64,000 nt of DNA from Xiphophorus maculatus (GCF_002775205.1 NC_036456.1:12985463-13049462), one strand, 5' to 3'; shown: positions 38,701-53,345, counted from the first letter of the stretch. Numbers and translations: made by a program. The notes: generated by a model from the letters alone, not told the origin.

Positions 38701-41422
38701 AAAACTTGCTAAGCTCGTCGTGTTTTTGAGTTAAAAAATGTTTAAAGTTGACAGGAAATTTAAAAATATCACTTGATAATCATGTGTAATTGAAAGAATT
38801 GAAAATTAATATATGAACACCAGCAATAAAGTCTTAATTTATGTCTTGATGATTAAAGCAAAGGAGATTAATTAATAATTTAAAAATCAGTAAAGGCATC
38901 ATTCCTTGTTTTTTGTGGAACTACTCTTACATTGTTAAATGTTGACATGAGCAATAAATAACAATTTGATGCAGATGTAGCTACATTGCCTACTACATTT
39001 CAGATAGTTTTACTCGCATAAAGAAGAGAAAAAATTATATTTTCTCCTTAAGATACAGTGGATATTGAAATGTTTAGAGGCCTTGGTAAACATTCACCAA
39101 GGTAATACACTTTTTGTGATGTAAAATGAGGCAAATATAAATAATTTGAAATCTTTTTTTCTAGCTTTAATGACACACATGTTCTGCATTAGCTAGAAAA
39201 TAAATCTTTTAGCGGACAAAATTATGAATAAAATATAATTGTGCTAACCTTTAAACAAATACTGTACTTTCCAATGAAGGGAGTTCTGGTTTACCTTGGT
39301 TGTGTCCTGTATTACTGGACTACAGAGTGGGGTTAAAAGAACAATAAAACCTTGTTGGAATGGTATGTGGCATTTAATGTATAACTTTTTATATCCACTA
39401 AATGACATGAAGTTGATCTTTAAATATGACTTTTGATCGTATTTGGTTTCTTGTTAAATGGTGGTGCATCTGATCGCTTACTGAAGACTTGTTTGAGATG
39501 TTATAATTAAATTAATGTAACTCTATTTGCACATCTAGATGTAACCAAAAGTAAATTAGACCTCTGTCTTTCATATCGTCTCCTTTTTGCTCAGGCTGTT
39601 GAATTCAGGGGAGGCTTGTTAGGAGTCTGAATGGACCTTTTGTCCATCATAACCGTCTCCTTGTTAATCCCCGACCCTCTGCCATCTTTACACCGTTTAA
39701 TCCTGTCGTTGGCTCTCCGTTCTCACTAGCCTGTGCCCAAGCCGATGCCCTCACACACAACAGCTCTCTGTGCGCTCCCCGACCAGGAACCATGTGAGAT
39801 TTATTACCTCTGTGTGTCACAATGGTGGAGTCACAGCTTCAATTATCATTCCTGCTGAACATTGTGAGAAGCCTTCTGACCTCATGATGTTTTTATATAT
39901 AGTCGTCGGTGCCAAGGTGAATCGCCTTCTAACTCTGTGGGGTTACTGCAGGGTTTCCCCCAGTGTATTATAAGCCTGGCGGGCCACCAGGCTTTACTTG
40001 TGCCCCCACCAGGCTAAGCATTGCTTATTTATTTAAGTCTATTTAAAATCTTTGCATTTTTTAAGATTTTATAGTTGGTGTTCAGGTATTAATCGTCCAA
40101 TCTTTCTATAACACATAACTATCAAGTGATATTTTCAACTTTCCTGTCAGCTTTAAACATTTTTTAACTCAAAAACACAACGGGCCGCTGGATGGATCAC
40201 TAGCAACCAACCACCGGGCGTTTTCTGAGGGAAACCTTGTAATATGTGTGTGTCTGACCCGCAGATGGAGGTCCAGGCTCCGCCGGGAACCACCGTAGGG
40301 TTCATCAAACAGGACTGGCATCCTTTCCTGCCAAAGTTCTCCATCCAGGGACCAGAGGGAGAGACGCTGCTGAAACTGGAGGGGCCCTGCTTCGCCTGCA
40401 ACTGCTGTGGGGACGTCAACTTTGAGGTGAACTCTCACCTGTCCTTGGAGGAGTAGTTTGAGCTTTGACTGTTCTGTAAGCGTCGTTCACAACGACCATG
40501 GTCTGTTCAGACTTTACAGACGAGGGTTTTTAGTTTTGTTTGGATTTATTCTGTAACTGCAGGTAGGGACCTGGGTACTGTTTATCTAATACATTAGTTT
40601 GTTTTAGAACTTTTAATTTTATTGAAAATTCACAGTAATACACTAAACATGTAGTATGTATTCACAGTAGTTTCTGTAGACCTTCTGGACAAATCTAAGA
40701 TTTCAAAAAATGTCTCTTTAGATTGTAACTAAACTACTTCAATGAATTGCCATTGAGTTGCTTGGTGTCCCTCAGAGTTACTCTCCCGGCCCACTCATTT
40801 TTTCCTCTTGAGGGATTTAAAGTGATAGATTGCTGTAATAATTATAGCCAGAAGTGAAACACATTTATTTATTTCTGAACTCAATAAATAAGTTATTTCT
40901 TCCCGTCAGATTCTTTTTTCGTGCTTTTACTTGCCTGGTTGTAAAATATAAATAGTAAAAAAAATAAACCAAATATTACAGTGATGACCATATTATTAAA
41001 TATTTTTGACAGCTGATGTGCTTTGTTTTCAAATATATAATTGCAGGAAAGTAGCTTTAAGACAATTTTGTGAGCCTGTGTGTTCTGTATTTCGTCATTG
41101 CTGTGTAGCTGACGGGTAAAGATGGCGGACCATCCATTGGTCGGATCAGCAAGCAGTGGAGCGGCCTCTTGAAGGAAGTCTTCACAGACACGGACAACTT
41201 CGGCATTCAATTCCCAATGGACCTGGACGTAAAGATGAAGGCTGTCCTCATGGGCGCCTGCTTCCTCATTGTGAGTTCCTGAATCTTAGTGATGGTGTCT
41301 GATTTTTATCTGGTGAGATCTTTCTTAACGCCGTTTATTTTTCTGTCGTGGCTCATCCGCAGGACTTCATGTTCTTCGAGAAAGTGGGAGAGGCAAACCA
41401 ACGCAGCTCTGTGTTTTCATAA
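26718..41422 (+). CDS. plscr3: Phospholipid scramblase 3-like
   Basis: Calcium-activated lipid scramblase; PLSCR3 in mammals acts in mitochondria on cardiolipin. Coding exons: 26718-26730, 33474-33742, 34758-34800, 36007-36227, 40265-40426, 41109-41270, 41363-41422, 930 nt, 309 aa, all phases closing. The N-terminus (1-90) is Pro/Gly/Tyr-rich with PPY-type motifs (SH3/WW ligands). Then come [20 protein letters not shown], the scramblase beta-barrel, the cysteine cluster CVSCWCPCC (palmitoylation type), [10 protein letters not shown], the calcium-loop region [14 protein letters not shown], and the C-terminal membrane helix [17 protein letters not shown]. Intron 1 of the coding part is 6.7 kb. 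The PLSCR3 assignment rests on sequence plus the tail-to-tail tnk1 neighbour; another vertebrate PLSCR cannot be excluded by sequence alone. Confidence 0.93.
27399..27851 (-). mobile_element. Solo LTR of an epsilon-like endogenous retrovirus family
   Basis: Starts TGTTATG and ends CTAACA (TGTTA...TAACA ends), flanked by a 5-bp direct duplication CAGAG (27394-27398 and 27852-27856). The poly(A) signal AATAAA lies on the - strand (about 27545), giving the orientation. The R/U5 half is clearly homologous to the LTR at 46185-46360, for example GATTGTAAC..AAGC and TCTGTTCTCCT. No internal retroviral sequence remains, so this is a product of LTR-LTR recombination. Confidence 0.82.
30678..30712. repeat. 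Perfect 16-bp hairpin
   Basis: CATTTAATATAACACC, loop TCC, then its exact reverse complement. Like the hairpin at 689-726 it carries CTCCGG at the apex. Lies in the large plscr3 intron. Confidence 0.8.
33095..33335 (+). mobile_element. Tc1-like transposase fragment
   Basis: At about 33102 the + strand reads [11 protein letters not shown], the Tc1 FQQDN(D)PKHT motif. The following 200 bases look like the decayed end of the same gene. It lies just left of plscr3 exon 33474. Confidence 0.6.
34110..34475. repeat. Dispersed repeat related to the one at 183-375
   Basis: Contains CTTAAAGAGACAGAGACCAATTTCAA, like the arms of the repeat at the left end of the window, and ends in a GCATCACGCGACCCCTTTAA block. 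In a plscr3 intron. Confidence 0.4.
35102..35133. repeat. Perfect 13-bp hairpin
   Basis: CTTCTTAATAAAG, loop CTACGA, then CTTTATTAAGAAG. In plscr3 between exons 34800 and 36007. Confidence 0.75.
39949..40239. mobile_element. hAT-type MITE, copy 2, next to a splice acceptor
   Basis: Starts CAGGGTTTCCCCCAG and ends CTGAGGGAAACCTTG; homologous along its length to 1926-2181. Its right end is only 25 bases from the first base of plscr3 exon 40265, so the element supplies sequence in the usual branch-point zone. No clean 8-bp target duplication. Confidence 0.75.
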
Positions 41423-45489
<4,067 letters not shown>

Positions 45490-46160
45490 CTCTCCACTTC
45501 CTGCTATTTCTACCCATTTTAAACAATTTAGACCAGTTTGTCAACACCTAGGCTGATCTAAAAACTGGTTTCTTTTTTATAGTGGGTAACAATTAAAAAT
45601 ACCAATTGTGGTAATCCTTTGTTGGACTCTTACGAGTGGAGGATTCTTGCCTCTGCATCCTCAATTGGTTTGCTCCTTCCAAACCCGCTACTTTAAATGA
45701 GATAAAATACCTAAAGGTGTTTATACCTCCAATCACACTTCAGTTACGGAGCGGAAGCGTCTTCACGCAGGACTCCGCCGCCCTGTTTTTTTTTACGGAA
45801 TGAAACTTTTAAGACGGATTTAAGCGGCTGCTCGCTGGACTCCGCCATCCAATTATCACCACAACAGCATAAAGTTAAAGCCGTTTAGTTTCCGCTGTTA
45901 GAGCCCAGGATTCACAGCGTTTCTTACACAGGATTTCTTTTAACGCGAACGCCATCAACTCATTCACGCTTTTCTTTTAAAAGAGAATTTACTCTCAGTT
46001 GTCTCTCCCCTTCCACGGAGTCCCGTCAAGCGTCAGATTCCAGCTGGTAAACCAAATACCAGTCCCGGAAAAGGATCTAAACTCATTCTGAAGAGTTTAG
46101 CCGTGCGCACGGTCCTTCTGGATTCGGTTTCACCCGCTGGATTCCTTCAGTATCTTGGGA
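45490..46160 (-). mobile_element. Endogenous retrovirus leader and gag-start remnant (copy A)
   Basis: On the - strand, directly after the PBS, about 600 bases of leader run down to a Met-Gly start at about 45525 that opens a short, soon broken frame. The same leader is found at 51410-51966 (shared GTGGTAAT...TTCTTGCCT and GGACTCCGCCG blocks). Only the beginning of gag is hinted at and no pol or env is visible. Decayed. Confidence 0.6.
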
Positions 46161-46178
46161 TCCGGCTTCGAAGGACCA
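46161..46178 (-). other. Retroviral primer binding site, tRNA-Tyr type
   Basis: On the - strand TGGTCCTTCGAAGCCGGA is complementary to the 3' end of vertebrate tRNA-Tyr (..TCCGGCTCGAAGGACCA) with one base inserted. It lies 6 bases after the LTR end ..CCTGACA, where a PBS should be. Confidence 0.65.
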
Positions 46179-46184
46179 AATTAA

Positions 46185-47006
46185 TGTCAGGTTCATCTAC
46201 CTAAGCATTCTCAAACTGAAAAAGAAGAGAGAGACAAGTGAGTTTTAGATTTACTAGCAAGGAGAACGGACAGCAGCGTGCTTTAGTTACAATCTACCCG
46301 CTCTAAAACAGCTCCTCCCAGAGACTTTCTTTTTATTTCCTTAGGGCGGTCCTAGTTACAGAGCCTATTCAGGGGTCTCAAACTCCAGTTCTCGAGGGCC
46401 GCAGTCCTGCAACTTTTAGATGTGCCTCTGCTGCACCTCACCTGAACAGAATAATTAGGTCATTAAGGCTCTGGAGAACTGATCTACACAAGGAGGAGGT
46501 CATTAAGTCATTTCAATCCAGTGTTTTGTACCTGTGGCACATCTAAAAACTGCAGGACTGCGGCCCTCGAGGCCTGGAGTTTGAGACCCCTGGATTTGGT
46601 TATCTTGAGTTAATCACATAGCAGCTGCTTCTTCTGTTCTCTTGAGTCACAGGTGTGTTGCACCTGCAAGCTGCTGGAATGTAGAATGCAAAATTCAGAG
46701 TTCTTGTTTATTTCCTTCTGTATAAACGATGCAGGAACTGATGAACCAACAGAACAAGGAGTTGTCTTGTGCATCCATGTCTCATGTACAGTTCCTCTGT
46801 TTCTGGTTCATAAACTTCGACCCTTAATCATCCGTCAGTCATCACTCTTGCTGCAGACCATCTGGTGTCAGCTTCCAGTTTGACCCGTTTAGATGTCTTC
46901 CTGCAAGCATCTCTCACTAGGCACAAATTCCAAAAGCAAACAAGAGTATTTATATTTGTAATTAATTTAAACGCATCACTATCCCACAAACATCCTGTTT
47001 CCAACA
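46185..47006 (-). mobile_element. 5' LTR of endogenous retrovirus copy A
   Basis: The U5 end (..GATGAACCTGACA) and R region with AATAAA (about 46334, - strand) match the solo LTR at 27399-27851. It is interrupted by a MITE at 46370-46592. The U3 boundary is uncertain; TGTTGG at 47006 is a plausible start, only 20 bases after the stop codon of the upstream coiled-coil ORF. Confidence 0.55.
46370..46592. mobile_element. hAT-type MITE inside the LTR
   Basis: Left end CAGGGGTCTCAAACTCCAG and right end CTGGAGTTTGAGACCCCTG are exact inverted repeats, extended by a second matched block (CTCGAGGGCCGCAGTCCTGCA / TGCAGGACTGCGGCCCTCGAG). 223 bp, no ORF. Target duplication not clear. Confidence 0.8.
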
Positions 47007-47026
47007 ACCCAAAATATCATTTACTG

Positions 47027-47632
47027 TTAAAAAAAAGCCCAGGGTGGCACCCAATACGCCACCGTTGAATCGTACAAATGCATAAAAATTCTCCCTACTT
47101 TCTGACATACTGAAAGTTCCTCTTCCTGGATATTTTCCCTGACTGGTTCTTCCCTTTGCTGGACATCTTTGCTTTTTTCTGCCAGCCTGGATCTGATCCT
47201 GTCATTTTTAATCTTCAGAGATACAATCTGTTTATTTAACTCTTCATTTTCTGTCTCTAGCCACTCGAGTTTTTCTGTTTTTGCTCTTAATTTGTCTGCT
47301 GCAATGTTTCTCTGTTTTTTCCGGTCCTCTTCCAGTTTAAGTGTTATTCTTAATTTGGCTTCATTATCACATCTTAGCTGGTGTATAGTTGCATTTTCTT
47401 CCTCCAGGTCCAGATTAATTTTTCTGATTTGTTTTTTGTAATGTGCATTTGAATTTACAAGTAAGCTATTTTCCTTATGCCAGTCGTGTGTCTTGTCCGT
47501 TCTGTTTAGTCGCTCCAGTTTAATCTTCAGACTTTCTACGGTTTTCTGAAGCTCTTGGTTCTCCTCCTGCAGCTTGCTGCGGTTCTTCTGTAAAGTGTTA
47601 ATTTTTGCCAACAAAAAATGTTCTTCTTCCAT
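47027..47632 (-). CDS. Intronless coiled-coil protein, copy A (unrecognised)
   Basis: 201 aa from ATG 47632. The frame is open to 47731, but the start at 47632 is chosen because the paralogue at 54021 also places its Met exactly 33 residues before the end of the shared QKTVE, while the sequences upstream are in different frames. Residues about 8-165 are dense in Leu, Lys and Glu with heptad spacing (LQEENQELQKTVESLKIKLE), a long coiled coil. The C-terminus is different: a hydrophobic/aromatic end VGRIFMHLY... and YWVPPWAFF. No signal peptide, no cysteine pattern, no known domain. Upstream it shares a leader with two CRE-like sites with copy B; downstream a retroviral LTR and PBS follow on the same strand. 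Function unknown. Could be a host retrogene family or a retrovirus-associated accessory ORF. Confidence 0.62.
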   Translation of the reverse strand: MEEEHFLLAKINTLQKNRSKLQEENQELQKTVESLKIKLERLNRTDKTHDWHKENSLLVNSNAHYKKQIRKINLDLEEENATIHQLRCDNEAKLRITLKLEEDRKKQRNIAADKLRAKTEKLEWLETENEELNKQIVSLKIKNDRIRSRLAEKSKDVQQREEPVRENIQEEELSVCQKVGRIFMHLYDSTVAYWVPPWAFF

Positions 47633-47639
47633 CTTTGCT

Positions 47640-47970
47640 CTCTGGTTCAAACTGCAAATGAATTTCTCTGTGGAATCTGGGAATACAAAGGCAGCCGCCA
47701 GTGATGTCATAGACAGGATGAGTGACATCACTGTGACATCAAAGCCACAAGAAGTCTGTTGGGTGTGGGGGAGGGGAGATGTTTTTTTTTAAAACTTTAT
47801 TCACAGACACACTGTACAACGACAGAGTGAAACATTTGTTCTGCCTCCAGAAAAAAACAAATACAGATAAATATATTCAAGATGAAGAAAAAGCTACGGG
47901 GCTTCGGTTCCCAACTGTTCATTCAAAGCAGTACAGAGTTCAATTGTTTTAATAGCTATTTTCTGTCTTT
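47640..47970 (-). promoter_or_regulatory. Shared 5' leader/promoter of coiled-coil copy A
   Basis: Highly similar to 54030-54370. It contains TGATGTCA (47702-47709) and TGACATCA (47723-47730), two CRE-like octamers 21 bases apart, plus GAATAAAGTTTTAAAAAAAA on the - strand, which looks like the poly(A) end of an older transcript. No TATA box. Confidence 0.5.
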
Positions 47971-49108
47971 GATAGTCTGGATATAAAACTTAAGTTCATT
48001 GTAAAATGCAGCAAAGCATGGCTTCCCCTACCTGGAACAATGAATATGATATTTAAATAGTGACAATAAAGGATTTATGAGAAACTCTGAACTGTTGAGC
48101 TCTTTGCACCTCAGCTTCCGCGTTCGGGGCAAAGCGGCTCAATCTTTTCCGATCTATTGAAAAAGGCTCTTTGCACTGGGCGTCTGCAGGGCTTGTCCAA
48201 GGTAACAATTAATGATGTACATCGATCCGAAGCCCCGACAATAAGCTGGAGAAAGGTTTTAACATGTTCGCCTCGTTATACACAGATACGAAGGTGAGTT
48301 TTACTTTCTTTAAACTTTGTGGCTAACATTAGCTTTAGCTTATGCTAGACATTTGTCTTGTAAAAATGTGCTATTTAAGTATCTAAACATTTTTCATCCA
48401 TTCTAACGGACAATGTTTTACCTTTTTTCAAGTATATTACCTGCGTTTATTGTCGTTAGTGTCAGAGACCAAGTAACGGTCTAGGGTACTATAATGTCCC
48501 CTCCAGTTCTCCCCAGTTCCTACGCCTACGGCTCTGACTGTATTCCTGGACCTGTGCTTCTGTCTGCTCTGTCCTCTCAACCCTCAGCCGATCACAGTAC
48601 AGTCACAACGCTCATACTGCTGTTCCTTCCTGTTGAAAGGGAGTTGTTCTCCACCACAGTCGCCCCGTGCTTTAGATGTAGAAATTGTTGGTAAATCAAC
48701 AATCAGATGGGCTTAATTTATATCCAGTAATCAGTTTATAACAGTGATGAACTAAAATTGTGACTGGATCTTAATCTAAGTATTTTTTGTTCAAATGAAT
48801 TGAATTGATTTAAACTGAATTTAAACCAAACCAGACAAAAACTGGTTTGGATGAATTTGACCTGGTTGAATTATAAAGTGGACTAAGCTGACAGCAGTGC
48901 AGGTAGATGGCTTTGCTGACTTTATATTTGATAAAAACAAAGTGGACATGAACAGCAGATGGCATTGCTGTCCAAATCCTCTCTGACTGTGGAATAAACG
49001 TCCCACTGGACTTCAAGCACGGTCGATTCTGTGCCTCCACACTTTTCCTTTAGGTTCTGGGACCTTAATTCCCAAATTAAAGTCAAAATGTATTTTCATC
49101 TATAAAGA
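47971..49108. other. Gene-free stretch right of copy A
   Basis: Nothing firmly supported. A short exon-like piece at 48269-48296 (ATGTTCGCC...ACGAAG then GTGAGT) has a good donor but no partner exon in the window. The remainder is ordinary AT-rich DNA. Confidence 0.45.
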
Positions 49109-50059
49109 CAACTGGGCAGTGTTGTATAAAGCACTGAAATCTCAGAGTCAAGTAAAAGTATAGGTACCTCTCCAAAATATGACTTTGGTAAAAGTCCAAG
49201 TCACTGACTGAAATGTTACTTGAGTAAAAGTCTTAAAGTATCTGAAACTTCTTGTACTTAAGTATGGAAATTACTGTAAAAATGGATGTACTCAAGTAAT
49301 GTAATGAAAAGTACAAGTAAAAAGTAAAACAAGGCAAATGCAGTTTGAATGACATTTTTTATATTTTGGTAAACTTGTCAAATACACTTAAAATAATGTA
49401 CCCAACCAAGTGCAGGCAAAATTAAACCTGCTAATAGATATACCTGCAGGCATCATTTAGTTAAGAAAATTAGGTGCTTTACCTATAGCACAAGGTTAAC
49501 TTAACCTGCTTTACAACTGGACCAGCTTCTTAGTAAACCCTCCAGGACAGAAAATACAAAGTTTTTCTAAGCCTTAAGTTTTCCCTTCAAGTAAGGTCAG
49601 TGCTGAAAATGAGAAAAATAAATAGTCCAGAAAATGCGGCCAACATGAAGAAAAAGATCTGTTACGATTACTCTACTTCACAAATCAGTGAATCAGTCAA
49701 TGCTACAGTCAGTAGGTGGTGCACACAACTGGTCATTATGCAAAAGAAAAAAAGAATTGGGAGGGAAATGCAGCTTATTGTCATCTCTGCAAACCTGGTT
49801 TTGAACTTGCATGCCTTTTCTATATTCGTTAAATTTAGTCTAAATTGCTATCGCTATGGCTTCTGTCCCCCCTTGAACAGAGGAGTCTAGGTAGCCTGCT
49901 ACAGTCAACATTAGGCCTCAGCTAAATACACCACGTATGGAACTGAAACAATGCCAAACAAAGTTCATTTATGGTCAAGATTTCACAATACAGTAGTGCC
50001 TAGTGACCAAGCTATAGTTACTGAAACAGGAGGATTATAACCATTTCATAAGACGTTAC

Positions 50060-50340
50060 CTCGATGGTAGGGTGACCAGACGTCCTCTTTATCCCGGACA
50101 TGTCCTACTTTTCAGACCTAAAAATTGTCGGGGATTTTGGTCAACTGCCTCAAAACACATTACATAGCTTACAGTGCATTGTGATTACATTGCCACTCCG
50201 TTCCACTACTCCATTCCAGGTTCCTTTGTATGGCAAATTAATCACGCCCTTCTCCCCAATCACGTTGCATTATGTGTGCGAGTGTGTGTAGGAAAAGTAA
50301 AGACAACACCCCCCCTATCCCTCCCTCTCATCAAAGCCTA
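50060..50340. repeat. Dispersed repeat end
   Basis: GGGTGACCAGACGTCCTCTTTATCCCGGACATGTCC is a frequent end of a non-autonomous element in fish genomes (from memory). Only one end is clear. Nested in the 49117-55085 element. Confidence 0.4.
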
Positions 50341-50619
50341 AATTGAGGTATTCAGCTGGATAATGTTCAGGTTGGCACCTTAACACTTGCTGGTCAACCT
50401 CTCTGGATGTCCACTCAAGGCATCACAACACCAAATTATTATTTTCTTTGCAGTTGTGAAACGTTTAAAACGTCCCATATTATTTCATTACTCATAAATC
50501 ATTTGCTTACTTAAACAAGCCACTCTAAAGAGAAAACTGTTCTCTGAATTTAGAAAACTAAAACTACATCAAAATCTTGCCTTATGCGATGATCATGACT
50601 TCTCTACTGTCAGACAGAC

Positions 50620-51040
50620 CACAAAACAATCCTCACTCCCTCCTTGCATGAACTTCCTCTCACCTACTTTTCTTCCCAGCTTTTAGATAATTCATTATTT
50701 TTCATTTTGTTTACTAAATCATTCATTTATTTATCTATACTCTGTATCTTCAACGTCTTCTTTTTATTTTCTTTCTGTATTTGGTTGCTTAAGAGGAAAG
50801 GAGATGGGGCTTTTTCTGTTGTTGCTCCTCTTCTATGGAACAATCTACTTTTCCAAATTAGATCTGCCCACAGCCTGGATCATTTTAAATCGCTTAATTC
50901 TTAAAACTCGTTTTTATTCCTTGGCATTTAATTGAACTAGTGTTTTGATACTCTGTTTTTATTCATTTGTGTTATTGTCATTCTTGTGCAGTTTTATGCC
51001 TGTTTTTAAAGTGCTATATAAATAAATTTGACATTGCTTT
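50620..51040 (+). mobile_element. LINE 3' end fragment
   Basis: The + strand frame ending 50904 reads GDGAFSVVAPLLWNNL and RSAHSLDHFKS, the usual last residues of fish non-LTR ORF2 proteins (APxLWNSLP..IRSA.SL..FK). It is followed by TTTAAAGTGCTATATAAATAAA, a typical LINE 3' tail. 5'-truncated. Confidence 0.7.
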
Positions 51041-51966
51041 TTTCTTATAACTCATACCTGAGCTCCTCCCTGCTCTGCTGCCTGATCTGCTTCACTCTTC
51101 TTGCTCTCCTGTTTTATCCTAACTTTTCTGATTGCCTTCTTCTCTCTTTTTAGCTCCTCCATCCACTTTTCTAACTCACCCATTCCTTCACTACTCATAT
51201 TTTTTTGATTTGATTTTTGTTTTCTGTCGTACTTCATCCTATAACTCAGTCAGTTTTTTTGAGTGTTTAATTGGCCCTGAAAGTTATATTTTTCTATCAA
51301 TTTATTTAAATTCTTTACTGAGTTAGGGTTTTGTCTTTCCATAAACTTCCAGTCCTTACACTGGAGTTTATTTTTCGGTGTTAATTTGCTATTCCATTTT
51401 CCCATTTTGAGCAATTTAGTCAATTTCGTTCCAGTCTTAAAAACACACAGGGTGGACTCTAAAAGACTGGATCAATTCTTAGCAGGATGGTGATCAATCC
51501 CCTGTTGTGGTAATTCTCTCTTCAACCTTTTCAGGTGGGAAATTCTTGCCTACATGCATCCACCAGAGGTTCACCGTTTGCACTCCTGCCGTTTGGTATG
51601 AGGACAAATACCTAGTGGTATTTAAATTCCTCCAAGTACTCTCACACTCACACACACATTTGGTATTACGGGTTTTTCAGTTTACGCGGACTCCGCCGTC
51701 CTTCTGTTACCTATCAGTGCCTAGGATTCATGGGGTTTTACACCCCAAAGACCCTCAATCGTTCGCTCACTTTTTAATTTAAACGCTACTCACTTGTCCC
51801 CCCTTCACGGACGTCCCGTCAGCCGCTGGTTTCCAGCAGGTGGGTCGGAGACACAGTCCTGGAAAAGATGTGAGACTCCTAGGGGCCTGCCGTGGCCACG
51901 GTCTTCTGATGTCCGTCTCTCCCGCTGGAAACCGCAGGTGTATCGGACTCCGGCTTCGAAGGAGCA
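51040..51966 (-). mobile_element. Endogenous retrovirus leader and gag remnant (copy B)
   Basis: On the - strand, from a degraded PBS at about 51950 (GCTCCTTCGAAGCCGGA), the leader runs to an ATG-Gly start at 51405 with a Met-Gly-x-x-x-Ser (N-myristoylation type) opening of 51 codons to a stop at 51250. A charged Glu/Lys-rich segment in another frame (51237-51052) continues it. This arrangement is that of a retroviral matrix region with a frame break. No protease, RT or env in sight. Confidence 0.65.
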
Positions 51967-53218
51967 ATTTATCCATCCATCCATCTTCTTCCGCTTACCC
52001 GGGGTCGGGTCGCGGGGGTAGCAGCTTCAGAAGGGAGGCCCAGACTTCCCTCTCCCCGGCCACTTCTTCCAGCTCCTCCGGGGGAATCCCGAGGCGTTCC
52101 CAGGCCAGCTGAGAGACATAGTCCCTCCAGCGTGTCCTGGGTCTTCTCCGGGGCCTCCTCCCGGTGGGACGTGCCCGGAGCACCTCACCAGGGAGGCGTC
52201 CAGGAGGCATCCTGACCAGATGCCCTAGCCACCTCAACTGGCTCCTCTCGATGTGAAGGAGCAGCGGCTCTACTCTGAGTCCCTCCTGGATGACTGGGCT
52301 TCTCACCCTATCTCTAAGGGAGAGCCCAGACACCCTACGGAGAAAACCCATTTCTGCCGCTTGTATCCGCGATCTCGTTCTTTCGGTCACGACCCAAAGC
52401 TCATGACCATAGATGAGGGTGGGAACGTAGATCGACCGGTAAATCGAGAGCTTCGCTTTTTTGCTCAGCTCTCTCTTCACCACGACGGACCGGTACAGCG
52501 CCCGCTTGACAGCAGACGCTGCGCCAATCCGCCTGTCGACCTCCCGCTCCCTTCTTCCCCCATTCGTGAACAAGATCCCGAGATATTTGAACTCCTCCAC
52601 TTGGGGCAGGACAAACCCCCTGACCCGGAGAAGGCACTCTACCCTTTTCCGGCTCAAAAAAATGGCCTCGGATTTGGAGGCACTGATCCTCATCCCGGCC
52701 GCTTCACACTCGGCTGCGAACCGCTCCAGCGAGAGCTGCAGATCACGGCCTGATGAAGCCAAAAGGATCACATCGTCCGCAAAAAGCAGAGATGAGATCC
52801 TAAGGCCACCAAATCGGATCCCCTCAACACCTTGGCTGCGCCTAGAAATTCTGTCCATGAAAGTGATGAACAGAATCGGTGACAAAGCTCAGCCCTGGCA
52901 GAGTCCAACTCTCACCGGAAACGAGCCCGACTTACTGCCGGCAATGCGGACCAGACTCTGACATCGGTCATACAGGGACCTGACAGCCCGTATCAAAGGG
53001 CCCGGTACCCCATACTCCCGGAGAACCCCCCACAGGGCTCCCCGAGGGACACGGTCGAACGCCTTCTCCAAGTCCACAAAACACATGTAGACTAGTTGGG
53101 CGAACTCCCGTGCACCCTCCAGGACCCTGCAGGGTGTAGAACTGGTCCAGTGTTCCACGACCAGGACGAAAACCACACTGCTCTTCCTGGATCCGAGGTT
53201 CGACTGTCCGACGGATAG
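51967..53218 (-). mobile_element. RTE-clade (Rex3-like) LINE, 5'-truncated
   Basis: On the - strand the RT region holds EEQCGFRPGRGTLDQ, VYMCFVDLEKAFDRVPRG and LLFADDVILLAS (the FADD catalytic box), then RSQLRWLGHLVRMPPGRLPG and RPRTRWRDYVSQLAW near the end. It ends ...CGGAAGAAGATGGATGGATGG, the (GATG)n tail of Rex3/RTE elements. A premature stop and a frameshift at about 52890 split the RT frame, so it is inactive. 5'-truncated, inside the retroviral PBS/leader region. Confidence 0.87.
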
Positions 53219-53345
53219 TTTCCAGCAGGCGGGTCGGAGACACAGTCCTGGAAAGGATCTGTGAGACTCCTAGGAGCCTGCGGTGGTCACGGTCTTCTGA
53301 TGTCCTTTCCTCCCTCTGGAAGCCGCAGATTTCTGCCTCTGCTCT
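53219..53345 (-). repeat. Long duplication flanking the LINE insertion
   Basis: 53219-53340 (TTTCCAGCAGGCGGGTCGGA...) repeats 51826-51950 (TTTCCAGCAGGTGGGTCGGA...) on the other side of the LINE with scattered substitutions. One copy ends exactly where the LINE tail starts and the other begins where the LINE 5' end stops, as in a target-site duplication. Confidence 0.65.

Noticed and set aside
46155-46180. Possible tRNA-Tyr gene 3' end
   Set aside because: Only the last ~18 bases match; no anticodon or D arm upstream. Explained by a retroviral primer binding site on the other strand.
47632-47731. N-terminal extension of coiled-coil copy A (33 extra residues)
   Set aside because: In copy B the matching leader is in a different frame from the ORF, so the shared start at 47632/54021 is better supported.
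52253-52961. + strand ORFs of 166 aa inside the RTE LINE
   Set aside because: Antisense shadows of the reverse transcriptase frame.
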